From Triops longicaudatus (taxonomy: Eukaryota; Arthropoda; Branchiopoda; Notostraca; Triopsidae): a stretch of DNA of 64,000 nucleotides. The position numbers and the translations under genes are program-made. Below are positions 1 to 13,400 of this stretch, one piece after another. The DNA lies in the NCBI GenBank assembly GCA_022885665.1, contig JAGQDJ010000049.1, forward strand, positions 502 to 64,501, written 5' to 3'. Each line of letters opens with the position of its first letter. The stretch's first letter is position 1. The notes below the pieces were generated by a model that saw nothing but the letters and a program-made list of their open reading frames with translations, did no database searches and was not told where the DNA came from.

Positions 1-3000
1 GGGCTCGGATCATAAGCTATATAAAGCTTTGGAACTAAGAAAAGGAGACATGTTGATTTTAGCTAGTCAAATTTAGGAAATTGGATTCTAGGATCACGTG
101 ACCTTCAAGATTTCGTCTAAACTTGATTTGGTCCACTAACGCTTTTAATAAGGCCCACTGTGTTGGTTACGCTCGTTTAGAATTGTTATGCTTCCTTCCT
201 AGCTACACTTCCTTGTGTTAATTAAAAGAGGAAATTGAATGGAGAAAAAAGAAAGAAAAATTCGTGAGTAGCTATTAGTTCGAAGTTGAGTCACTAAAGA
301 CGCAGTTATTACTGGGACAGCTCAATGTTTCTGTTAACGAGTACTGACCATCACTGACGAGTCCTTGAGATCGTTTTCAGATTACGTAGCCACTGAGCTT
401 TGCACTTAGCGAACTAAAAAACACTGAAAAGAGCGACGCGCTGATTCGAAAAAATTGTCTACAACTAGTCATGGTTTAATCACTCGCAAGTTATAGGTGT
501 ATTTCCTGATAGCTTCAGTATTTAAATAGAAAGCTTTTGTAGCGGGTGTTTCAAGGATTCGACCTTTAGCGAACACCTCATCTATAAATTCGTATTTACT
601 TCACGAAATGAGTTTCTATTTTATTACCCTTTTGTTGCAACTTTACCAGAGGTGATTTGTAGAAGGTCCCCAGAACATTCTGATTTATTATTTGACACCT
701 GTTAATTGCTCTGCAGGGAGATAGGCAAGGGAGCTGAAAGGCCTAGAGAACTTCCTTCCTGAAGTATTTCAAAGAATTTCTTTTTTAACACTGAACAATT
801 GTGGAAACTAAGTACACCAAAGAAGTGAACGGAAGTTTTCGGTACAAAAAACTGAAGGTCGTTTCCGCGTAGTTAAATGGGATTGTGGCTTTCTGTGAAT
901 ATTCTCTTTTGGACGCAAAATAAAATAGTAGGGGGAAGCCCAAGTTTCGTCTTAAAAGGAAATCATGCGATGCTAGTTATGTCCACACCTGTTCATCCAT
1001 TTTTTTCTCGCTTTTTTTCTTGAAGCTGATAGACCTGTCTTTCCCAAAGACGATGTTGGTGGGCGAAAGGGGAAGGCAGGCTTGAGTGTCAATGGAGAGG
1101 CTTGTATTTAAGAGAGCGGCCTTCTCACACCCGAAACCAAGGTTAGAACGTGAATGGCTTTGCGAGCTCAGAACCGAGTAATCCTGATTTGTTAGACTTC
1201 AGCGTTCTTTTGTGACTGAAAAAAAAAATGCGTGTAGGTTTCTTGGAATTAAGAAATAAATATTGCTAGGAGAATTTACCATAATTTCTTTCAATTTTAA
1301 GTGTCAGTGTGTAGCGAAAAATTAAGTATTATATATGGAGCTTGGGTTTTAAAAAAGCTTACTTTTTCGTAGCTTAAAAACAATGAGTTGTAAGGTAAAG
1401 TGCTGAATCGTGATTAAATTATCTATAGTGCCATCATGAGTCTTAGGTCCCGTATGAAAGTCATTCATCTTAACCTTCAGTTATTAAAGAATTGGGACTG
1501 TCTTTGTTAGAGCTATGTCAAAATATTGTGAAGGGAAGAAAGATTAATGGGGAGAGCGTAGACCTTCACGCAGAAGTTATCGCTGTCCATTTGAAGCTGC
1601 GTCGCATAAATACTCAATCTCTTCAATAGAGCGCTGTAGTGGGGTTGACGATCTTGTATATTTTGCGGTGTTCCATGAAATTATCGTAAGATGATTCCAA
1701 CTAGTGAAGTCATTTGCTATTTAAACCCCCCTCTTTTATCTATTTTTTGCAAATATGAGTATACTAAAGAACTAAATTGAAGCTTAAGTATGAAAAAACG
1801 GAAGCTAAAATTGAAGTGCAAGCGTTTGGCACGCTAATTTTATGCAGAAACGTTACAAAGTTGCTCCAAGCCTTCAATAGTAAGCTTTCTTACCCGTAAA
1901 ACGTGCATAAGCACAGTTAACGTAGCAGAACAGTCACGGTCACGGAGTCCACTTACATCTGGAAATAAGTTGTCATTAACACACGTGGAAAGTGAGCAAG
2001 ATCACGAAAAGTCACGATGTTTTGTTCTCCGTATTGTAGTGCCCGTAAAAAACTGGTATTGGAACAGCCTGAGCCATCTTTTCCCAGGTTTTATGCATAA
2101 TGCAACCTTTCTTTTTTCTCTTCAAGCTAGAATGTATGTATTATTCTCCTTTTGATACCTGCTTTTTACTATTCTGTTTTTGTTAACAAATCAAAGAAAT
2201 AAGAAGCTAAATTTTCTTCGGTCTTTATTTCGGGGGGAAGCAATCTGGCTCGGAGATCAGTTCCGCACACGGAAGACAACGTAACACACATACACACGTA
2301 CACTCTTCCCTTCTCACGTATTTAGCACACCTCTATCGTGAGCACAACTTTCCATCTCCTTTGGCTTGCTGCGGATTCACGAGACTCGTGCGCTGTCCTA
2401 ATAATTTATTTATGCATCAAGACTATTTCCTATAAATAAAACTCCCATCTCCTCTGGGAAGACGACCGTCTATCAGGCTCCAATCCAGAGCTCTAAATTT
2501 TCCTCCGTTTAATATTGTCTACAATGTAAGACCCTTTTTGACGTATTTCTCGTTTGCGTCGCAAGTTGCGTAAAAACAATTTTTTTAAATTCTTCATGGA
2601 AAACCGAAATGAGACATAGTAAGAAACGTTGCAACTAACTGTAACGTCATATATGCACTAGCCGTCTCTCAGTAGGATACAGCGGAGTCTTGGTTCTGAA
2701 AGTTTAGCAAACGAGGAAAATATTATAATTGAAAATAAAAAATATTCAGGCTTCTTTCTTTGGGGTTTCGGAGTCTCGTGAGTAGATAGGATTTCCCTGG
2801 GATCTTTGGGTAAGGAGCAGAAACTATAGAAGCCAAGGAAAAGCGTCTGCTTCAAAATAGAAAACCTAGTTTTGTAGGGAAATTGGGGAAAGGAAAATAT
2901 AGACAATGGCAAAAAGTGGTGAAGGGAGGCGTTAATTTTCGCACCAGCGTATGAGTTGGGTAACTAGGGTTTCTTTGCGTATATGTGATCTCGCTGGGTA

Positions 3001-3283
3001 GGGTAATGGTGCCGTTTGGGTTCCCCTTTTTTTGGCGTGAAAGCATGTAATACCTCTCACGTGTCGTACGGTCTAATCCATCGTTCTCACAGACACTTAA
3101 AGTGCTTTAAATGAGACTACTGTGGCGTTGATGATGGGTTTCAGGGTGAGCTAGATTACCGGAACAATTTCAGAAAGAACGGAAGACCATGAAAGTAAAA
3201 GATTTTAAACATTGGATTACAGTCATTTTTTAAAATTGTTGTGTGTTTCTGGTGCTTTGCGGAATTGGCAGCTTGGAAGCTGA

Positions 3284-3285
<2 letters not shown>

Positions 3286-3324
<39 letters not shown>
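3286..3324. repeat. 39-base poly-T tract
   Basis: An uninterrupted run of 39 T. It could be the poly(A) tail of a minus-strand retroposed sequence or simple slippage. No coding remnant or target duplication is evident beside it. Confidence 0.95.
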
Positions 3325-4398
3325 CTACGAGAATTGAATGGTAGGAGGTGAAAATTATGGAAGGGTTGAAATTAGGAAGAAACCTCAAAATCACGAGCCT
3401 CAAGAGGTATTAAATCCGTTAATTTTTATTTCTAGGTTTCAACAGAATTTTACGACTAGAATTACCAAACAGAGAGACAAAGGAAAAAGTTACTGCTTTT
3501 TCTTTCAGAAATGTACTTATTGAGGCTAGGTAACCTCTTTTTTTATCACTACGCCTTTATTCACACAATTTACATATGTCATAGAGCACTGAACAACAAA
3601 CCTTTTTATTAAATTTATTGCGAAAGTATTGCATTATTCGTTTTTTAGTTTTTTATTTTTTTCGCTCGTTTGTTTTTAATAAAGAAAAATTGAGATTAGT
3701 TTCTGTATTTGTTAGGATTGGCGAAGTTGCGAAAAGTGGAGATTAATAGTAAGTGATTGATACTCATTTATTTGAGACTGAAAGTTTCGTCCTTGCTAAG
3801 AAGCGGGAGTTCCTGACCGTTTAGAATTACGTGGTTGAGTAATCATTTTTGCGGTCTGAGACTATAACCTTTCTTCGAAGTGGAAGACGGAAAACTGAAT
3901 GGCGTGAGAATTGGCGACAAAAGCGAGGAATAGAAGCATATAAAACGGGGAAAAGAAAAAAGGGTTGAGTGAGCTTATGTGAAAAGGTGTCAAATATTGT
4001 ACGTTGGAAAACGTCTCGCCGTTTGAAAAACTTATGAGTGTACCATGATAGAAGAACAGAGGGAGATCCCTGACGTTAGTCTCACGCTTGATATTGAAAC
4101 ACTACCAAGGCTCTTGTTACGTATCAATGGTAATGACTTTGAGAAGAGTTCAGATGACTCGTTTACAGGTTCAACTTGCTGTTTTCTTTTTTTCTTTTGA
4201 TGGACAAAGCAATAATGTCGATACCAAGTACGTTAAAAGGAAACACTGAAAATATACACTCATGCGTTGGTCTCGACAATAGTCTAGATACGGAAGGTAA
4301 TTCATTTAGGTAAAAGTAGGTTAGGCTTCAGGAATTTCGGTAGATAGTGTCGAGTTTCTCAGGGAATGAAGAATTTTGAAATCCGACTCTCCGAAATC

Positions 4399-4421
4399 TC
4401 CCTATCGTTTAATGATAGGGA
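4399..4421. repeat. Short hairpin
   Basis: An 8-bp perfect stem, TCCCTATC at 4399-4406 and GATAGGGA at 4414-4421, with a 7-base loop. No gene is nearby and no function can be assigned. Confidence 0.6.
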
Positions 4422-7400
4422 TTTGTCTACGTCTATCTATTGTTGTCGCCCGTGTGCTTATAACGTCTTCAAGAAAGAAATATTTAGAGCCTACTAAAAG
4501 CTAATGGACTAGGGAAAAAGGTGGAACCATTTTTTCTTTGCCTGTATTCCCATTTTTTCAGCCTCCTCTCCTGCAAAGGCCGAACAAAGGGACTAAACAG
4601 TTTGTGTAAACTGAGAAGCGCGTCTATTCTTTTTTGTCTTTCTTCTTTTCCCTACGCGTATCGGCTCACCGATTTCGTTTTTGTCAGATGTGTTTGTCGC
4701 TTTCGGGACTGGAAACTAGGGCGAAAGATGTAACAGCATCGTTCACCAGTTTCTTTTGTTGTAATCAGAGATTTGGAGCGGAGCTCGGAGCTGGTGTGTG
4801 GGGCAGTGGATGATTTTTTTTTTTTTACCCGGAGCAACCAAAATTGTCCTTGCTCCACTACTTCAATTTTCACGATTAAATTCCCTTACCCGGTCCAATT
4901 CCTAGCAAGCTGCCGGTTTAACCGGCCGAAATATCAAACAGAAAGTTTCCAGGCGCAGTACTCGCACACTATTTATGCGTCGAGAGTAAAAAAAAAGGAT
5001 TAAAACACAAGTTATTTTGCTAGTTTTCTTACCTATAATCGCTATTTTATTCAATTTCATTAGCATTGTAATTGAGCTTAAATATTTCGGTATGGAATAT
5101 GCCGGAGCAAAGGAGCGGAGCTGAAGCAGGCATGTGATGCGAGAGCGGAGCTTGAGCTAAGCAACCCAAAAAATTGACGTCCTCCAAAGCTCTGGTTGTA
5201 ATATTTTCACCGGTTGATGTAACCATAAAACGCCAACTCTTCACTGTCTTCCACTTTCTTTTTTTTTTGTAGATTTTTTGGATCTTGTTTTATCTCGTAG
5301 TGGAAATGACCTGAACTGAGGTTTAAAGTGCTCCTCGTGACTTGGAAGATGGAAGATATGAAAGGCAGTTAGGTTCGGAAGACTTGTTGAGCAACAAGGG
5401 AAGGTGTTTTCCGTTGTGACAATATTAATCAAGTTCAAGTTGACTTGTCCGGTTGTCAGCAATTAATGTTCAACCGTGTTGACATATCCTTCACGGAAGC
5501 CTTGTTTATACATTTCCCACTGTTGCTCTTTTGAAAAATTTGTCTCCTTCCTCCTCAATGTTGTTTTTTCCTACATTCTTCCATTTGACACATGACTCAG
5601 AGAGGATATTAATAAACATAATTGACGGTCAATTCTAAACAATGATGTACTCTCATCTTGTGAGATGTAGGCTTCTTGTGTGTTGTTTTCATTTGAGCTG
5701 AGAATTGTTATTAATGAATTGAGAATTGTTAATGAATTGTTATTGAGACTTGTTAATGGGTTAGTTAGTCACGAAAAATGCAGATTCTTGTTTCAAACTT
5801 CAGAATTATTTAAATCAGATCATATATTGCTTAAGAAAAGTAGACAAATAGACAACACGATGGGCACGAAAGTATTATAAAATAATTAATGTAGAAGGAA
5901 GTGGTGTTCTAAAGTGACAGGCTATTTTGTGAAGTTTCCTTGAAGATTCTTCACCTTTTCTTTAAGCCAAGAGCTCTTGGATGATTTTTAAGGTTTCCCG
6001 TGAGCACTATAAACGAATGATTTGGGTGGTCGTCGGTTCTGTCGTGACAAGTTGTCAAAATGGACCTCTTTTTCATGCAGCAATATAGTTATATTCTTTT
6101 TAGGCTCTTAAATGTGTATGGTTTGGACGTGCTGTTTTTATCTGTGAAGGACAAGTGTCAAAATGGTGATGTCGGGATTTTTCTTTAGAACAGAAGTTAG
6201 TTTATTTCGTCCAGCGTCTACACAGCACTGAAAAAGGGAGACCTGCGTTAATTAAAACTTTTAACCGTGAAAACCGACGTCCAGAAATAGATTACAAAAT
6301 GAAACTACACGACATGGGGTCGCATCGGAAAAGAAAAATCGAAGCTATTTTCTAAAAGTGACCAATGTAAGCTACGCTTAGCAAGAACTAGTTGCCAACT
6401 GACCTGTCGAACATTTTTTTTCTCTAGGTAATCTAACGCTTAGGCACGCTATGAATTTTTGAACGTTTTCAGCCGTCAAGCTGTGAGCCCCCGTATAGAA
6501 GAGGGCAGCTAACCTTAACCTTACGGGAGGAACACGACAAAGAATCCGTTCAAGGGTGTTCTTCGTGAAGGTTTTCGCCTGAAATTAACATAATTATGCT
6601 TTTAATCTGTATCAGTTCTTTCTCAACTCAAGAACCGTTGAGTTTATCCGTTTTTTCTCTGGTAGAAATTGTTGTCTCGTTACTTAGAGTCGTCGGCAGT
6701 TTTAATACTGTCGCCGCTTACTAAAAAATGCGTAGTATTTAGTACACGTCATTTGCGTGTCAAATGTATATACGGTGAGACTATGCCAGCGAAAGAAATA
6801 TCGCAGGACAAGGTTACGAATCAATGTGGACATGAACTTTGACAGCATATCGCTTTTTCATTTTTTTTCTTTTTTTTTTTTTACCGTGTTGTGCCTCACT
6901 ATGTTGTAATAACGTTTTGGGCCTAGGACTCGTTTGCGTTTGTACCAGAAACTAATGAAGTACAAAAAGAATAAGAACGAGTCCGAGTGAAGAAAAAATG
7001 GCTTTAGCAACTTGTTTCCTTTTGCATGCAATGTGTGCTGTAAAGCTTTGCTATAACATCTACACTTTGCAAAATGCTTGTGCCAACTAGTGTAGTCTCG
7101 TGTTCGTGGGTTTTTGTGAAAATTCCCCGGGACGCGGCCGTTGAACGTGAAGACTTGGTTTGGTTTTGTTGTAGTGCATCATACAGAGAAATATTACTGA
7201 GAGTGACGCCATCTTTGCGTTAATTCCGCTTGCAAAGTTGGCACAGGCGGTTGCCGTGTTCCAAGCGGCGCTTGTTAGTGGAAAAAGCCTTTTTTTCTTC
7301 AACTAGATCTTTTTGCTCCTCACGAGAAAGCGTACGTCGGTGGTTTTAAACAAAACAAAAAACTTTAAAAAATTGTTTTTACAAACGAAACTTCAAGCGA

Positions 7401-10400
7401 CAAGCTTTTTAATAGATGCCAAGTTTTACTGTGAAGTGAGTTGGGTACATTGTGAAAATTTTACACGTGTCGTTACGTTCGTCTTAAGATTCTTCTGAAT
7501 TGGTGCTCCAGTTAATAGCTGTTGCTTTTTACTTTCATTTATAAGTCAGACTCTTTTCACAACAGATGCTAAATTTAGAACAAGATCTTAAGAAATGAGA
7601 AGCGGCTACAGAAGGGCAAAATATCATCAGAAATTTTCAGAATAAAAACAGATAAAGTCACTAAAATCAGTAAATTTGGAATGCTTTACAAGCGGCGAAA
7701 CAAAGAAAAATGACCTTATACTTTAAGCAGACACATAAGCTAAGGAACAACTAATTTTCCGTTTTGCAGAGTAGATCTAAATGACAATATTTTGCAATTT
7801 TTGTATTTTTGTCGAGAACTTTGAACGCATCCCTAACTTTCTATATCATTTTCCATTCCTCATTCGCGGTTTTCCTGATCCGTAGATTTGTTCCGGAACG
7901 TATCCGCTGCGAAGGAAAATGCTTTGACTACACTTACGTTTTCGCATTCTAAACTCCTAACGTAGGTACTAAGTAGCATAGGGTACTAAGGTGCAAAATG
8001 GCTTAGTGCTCAAGTGGAAGTATTCGCTAAACAAGTTCCAAAGCCCGAGCTATTTTTATGTTGATTACAACAAATAAAGTTGTATAACTATATTTTCGTT
8101 TTGAATTATTCAGTTATTTTAAATATGCTATGAATCAGAGCCATATTATGGCAACTGAATGGCTGTCGCCATGGGGGCATGGAGGCGATGTGTCTAACGA
8201 CTTTGCGTTGAATCATAGCACACGTCCATTTCTGGAGCTTTCTGAATCACTGCAGCATTCACACTCGGCGTCCGTGAGTTTACAGTCGCCATAATCACTC
8301 CAACCTCAGTCAACAATCGCCTCTTTTTTTTTAAGGTCTTGGGTTAGTGTTATGTTACACTTACGGCGTGTTTCACTGTTTTTCTATTATATGATGCATA
8401 TCGTTTAGAATTTCTGGAGACCCGGGCTCCCAGCACGAGCCACATGGTCCTCACGCTTGTTGTTATCTTTTACCGAAACCCCCAGTACCCACCAAGTTCA
8501 TAGTTCTAATATGGCAGACGCACACGTGCTGGTTGTTTTACGGTACTGGCATATGCGTAATATCTCAGTTTGGAGCGCTTTTTGAAAGAGAAAAGAGAAG
8601 TAGGAAGGAAGAAAAGAGTTCCTCCTTATGTCGAAAAAACGTTTTGGCTTTTTCCCGAGCGTACGGCACACGTCTGGCTTTTAACAGGACGAAAACGTGG
8701 CCTGGACCCGTGCCCACCCTTGTCCGGCCGCCGTTCGCACAAGTGAAAGCTTGCCAAGATTTGGGAAACAGGCAGTTTGCCTGTTTGCTGCCCTTTAACT
8801 CAAAATTGAAACCGAACGAAATACAGAAAAACGAAACAAAAAGGAGCAGTACAAGAAACCATTGAATACAAAAAGAAACAGAGAAGTAGAATCTCATCCA
8901 GGATATGTTCAGCTAAGGAATCCCACGTAGTCGAATTCGTCAATATGTTCGAAAAATCCTTGGCAACAAGCATGTGTGGGTCTCAGGCGCTGAGATTAGA
9001 AAAGAAACACCGTCGAGGATGTTTGGGCTCGGGGATGGAGTTTCGATATCAAAGCACTGTAGGTGGCCTTTTCTAGCACAACATCAACTTTCCATTACAA
9101 TCAACTCTGTGAAATGACCCATAGTCGGCGATTAAACTATCGTCTTCGCCTTATAAGGTGTAAAAATGGTGTTAGTGATCTCCGCAAGACCCAAAGAAGA
9201 TACGGAAACCCACGCTTAACAGTGACGTAATCTTTGCGAAGCTATAAACGTCGGGAGTACTTGAGCCACATTTCGCTTTTATGTGCTCTTCTACCTCTGT
9301 CGCATGGCATGGGTAGCTTCTATTTAAAAAACACGAAACGGCAGATAGGAGGTTTTTTTAGTGGCCCTGAACCGTGTCCGAGCTGAAATGGTCACTCTTT
9401 CTATTGTTGTTGCTGTTATCTTTTTGTCAACTCGGATGAAACACTTTCCGTCATTCTGAGGTTCTTTCTTGACTGTGTCGCTTAAAGTTGTTCGTGAGGT
9501 CATCGGTAAGGATGGTACCAGAACTTTCGGCAAATGTGAAAACTTTCCTTCGGAGGTTGAAATTTTTATGGGAAAGTACTGCGAGACGAGACGCCGGGGT
9601 TGTTCTCGCTTTTATGTCCGATCGACGCGTCGTTCATTAAAAAATGACTCCATTCTTTGCTTGGAAAGCACTGAAGCTCAATTAAGCGCGCATTTTAAAA
9701 AGTCAGAAGCCGCTCCGAAAGTGTTGAGCTTAAACAGCTTTTGCCATTAAGGCAAACGGAGTTTTCCATTTTGATTCCAGCTCTTGACGTCACGGAGGGT
9801 TCGCTCCTTAAAAAGTTTTCAGCAACCCAAGGGGTCATTCAACTTTCTTGGAGTCCGGAACACGGGGATGCAGATGATGGGGGCCATTAATGGCTCTACC
9901 ATGTGTGGAAAAAGCAATTGGACAGTTTAGATTGGAAATACATTAACTTTGGGCAACCCATAGGTTTCCTGTTTGGACCCTCGATTGTATTCTCAGCGTC
10001 TTTTCTTCAAACGAATTTCTGTTTATTCTTTTTCTTTACTTTCTCTCCTTTTTTTTTTGAGTGCCTCTAACAGTTGATCGACACTTGGGGCTCCACACGT
10101 TCAAGCATTGGGGGTGAGGAGCCTAAAAAACAAACATCTTTTTGTGTATCTTTTCTGCAGCGTAAAGCACAGGGGCATGTGCGAGACTAATTAGGTGTGT
10201 CCAAGCAGGGCCTAATTTCACTCAAGAGAAATATAGAACGTACAGAGAAGAGTAAAATGAAGAAAAACCGTGACAGATGACGAGACAGGCCACTTGGTGG
10301 TTGAAACCTCCACCGAAGAATTCTTAAACCACAAAATGCGAAATAATAAATAAATGAAAAAAGAAAATGATATTTTGCATTTGAAATAATAGTAAAATTA

Positions 10401-13400
10401 AAAAATCTGTTGAAATTACTTCTTGTAACAGCAGAGATTGAATGAAGCCAAACAGAAACTCTGGATAGAGGCACATCCCATTATTGGCATACAAAATCTT
10501 AATTTTCAGACACGATGTTACAAAAAGTATCTGACTGATTTCATTTCTCTGTATACCTTAAAATTTCAAAAAATCAGACCTCGTGCGCCAATTTGCCTGA
10601 TTTTCATTTTCCGTGTAAAAAAGTACCAAAATTCAATTGTAATTTACAAATTTAGCGAAGAATTTTTGAAGAAAAAATTGAACACTTTCGCAAGATATCT
10701 ACAACACCAATATTACTGTCACAAAAATATCTTTGATTTTTAAACCATTTTTCCAGCATCATGTCTGAAAATTCCCATGTTATTCTCCCATAAGGGGTTT
10801 GTTTTTACCGGGGCCTTATATAAGTTTTCCTAAAATGGTACAAACCTCCACAACAGAATGGTGTCCATAGTTCGAACGTCGACCTTGCGTTCTTTAAAGT
10901 CTCGAAGCAAGATTCAGAGAGGTAGCACATATAAAGCCTCACAGCTTAGGCGTGTATTTCAGAAGCATTGCTAACTTTCAACAAGTCTTATTCTACATTT
11001 TTCTTGTCTTCTGGCGTTTTTTTTGTGTGTAATTCTGTATGGGACTGTTCTATTCATAACTCTCCACTTTACTTTACTGACTTTTGGAGACTTCTCGGTT
11101 ATGTAACTCGCTTAGTCACGAGGCCTTTCCGCATCCTGATCAGTTGAGTTTCGACGGAGAAAACAAGAGGTAGGACGTTGTGTGAAATATTACCAAATAT
11201 ATAATCATGTTAATTATTGCAATTCCTAATTTAACTATGTTTTATTTGGATGAGGCGGTTTAGGTTTAGTCTCTTACGCTTTAGTAATTTATTATTAAAA
11301 TATAAAGCTTTCCGCAGCAGGTATATGACAGTTTTGTAAAATCGTATAGGTGTTTGTTTTTTACTTCCATTGGCCTGCGCAATGTCGTTGGTGATGATTT
11401 ATACACAGTAAAACCAATTGTATAAGAAGTCTGGCAATTTTCAATGGTTTTGCATAAAGGCAGGCTCGGGTTCCACACCGTCTTTCTTTGATTTTAACGA
11501 ACAACGATAGCATGTGGTTTGAAGCTGAAGCAAGACTGAGGAAAGAAGTAACAGAGCTGGGAAATCTATCTCTTGGGTGCCAATAACCTGAAAAAGGATG
11601 CGCAAATTCAAGCCTACGAAACAGAAACACGGATGTAGACTTCTAATTATAAGATTAATATCACAATATAAGGGATTATGGAGAAGCACTATGATTGAAA
11701 CTCATCTATGGAAATAGAAAGGATCAGTTATTAAAAAATGCTAAAAAATACGTAAAAGCAAATGAAATTAAGTACAAGTAATATGACTTAAAAGCATTAG
11801 ATCTGAGAATAAAAACGACTGAAAAGTAATTACTAAACATAGAGGCTTACAGTAGTAAGGAAAAATAGTTACAAAAGAAATAAAACTGGTAAGTGTTATG
11901 AACTTATGAATTTTCTTTTGTGGGCGGCAACGGATGGAAGGCAGAGTAAAGAATGGGGTGAAGAGAGGAGTTCTTTGTTGAGTAAAGTTCGCTTTGGGTG
12001 GCCTATTATTTCTATTTTTTCCGATTAAGGCAAGTCGTTCTTTAACGGAGTCGCCTCATTTGCATGAAAGTTTGCTCTGTAACGTTTTTACCTCTGAAAG
12101 CTCTCCGAGTTCACTTGTTAAGCCGTCTTCCTCGGGTCGGTTTTTAGTCATGTCCATCTAGAGTAGAGCGCAAGTCGGCATTTTGGGGAGAAGAGCTACT
12201 TGAAGCGAATGGTGAATGACCTGGAGACCCCTCTAATGTCGAACGTGTCAGGAAACAAAAGTAAAGAAGAGAAAAAAATATATATGCAGGAGGGACAGTA
12301 GCTTTCGCCGTGATTGCGCAGGCTTCAGAGAGTTCGTAAGGATCAAATTGCGTTGGTTGGCCCGAAACATTGGATTGACCTTCTTAGGTGGTTACTTAAG
12401 AAGCTGAGATACGGATCATAACCCGTCCCGAAAGTTGTCGCACAAGTCTTTGGGCTTTCGAGTTAATTTCCACGAAGTGATGAAACAATGAAAGGTGGTT
12501 AATTTAAGGTCCTTGATGGAATCATCTTTCGAAAGTTTCAACGTGCGGATATTTCAGGAGTTTGACGATATTTTTAGTCCTTATAAGTTACATTTGTGAA
12601 GTTGGAAAACATTTCGTATCCGAAACGCATAATAAATCCCTCTGCGAAAAGACAAATAATCTTGAAGTTTTTCTCTAGTTTTTCTAAGAATTTTAGCGAG
12701 TCAAAGAGCTAGGATATATGCGTGGGTCTTGCAGCATTTATTCTTGTCTTACGAGTCAAAGTAACGTTAGCTACTGGTTCAGTTTTCAGCTCATTAATCG
12801 ACAAATTGGACGTTTTGGATGTTTCACACATCTGTGGATTCACATGTGTGGGTTAGAGGAAAGTTTTGGAAATGTGAAGGGAATTTCCGTGCTGAGTTTT
12901 ATTTAAAGTAAATGAAACATACAAATGACCTTCGCATCGTGCGTAGGTTTCTGCAACAACAGCTTGTTCTTCATCTTTCTTGGTAGTCGTTTTTGTATTC
13001 CTTCCTGGATGAGCTGTGCAACAGTAATGTACCTATGGACGCTCTCGAAAGTACGAAGAATTCATACCTTCGTAACTCTTTTACTACACTAGTTACTTGC
13101 AAGTAATACAAATTAGACAGTAGTAATGTTCGATTTCCTGACAATTGGCAGACATCTTCGAGTATTAAGTCACGCAAAGTTTATATGGTAAGAAGCCAGG
13201 AAAGTGCAGAGCTTAATTGTGGTTGCATGCTTTTGCCAGTTAGCAACTTGCCAGTCATTTTTGGCAAGCATTACATTGTTTTTACAACCACATTTTTGCT
13301 AGAGTGTAAGAAACCATGCATTTCATTTCGCATGCATTGCATAACAGACACATAGTTAAAAAGGTTCGATTTTCCACGCTTTCGTCTTCGTTTATCCCTA

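Noticed and set aside
8533..8897. Overlapping 110-codon frames on both strands
   Set aside because: Both strands are open over the same interval, there is no domain or splice support, and the frames look like a chance stop-poor stretch.
9469..9750. 93-codon plus-strand frame with several basic and cysteine residues
   Set aside because: No recognised motif, no plausible start context and no neighbouring exon in phase.
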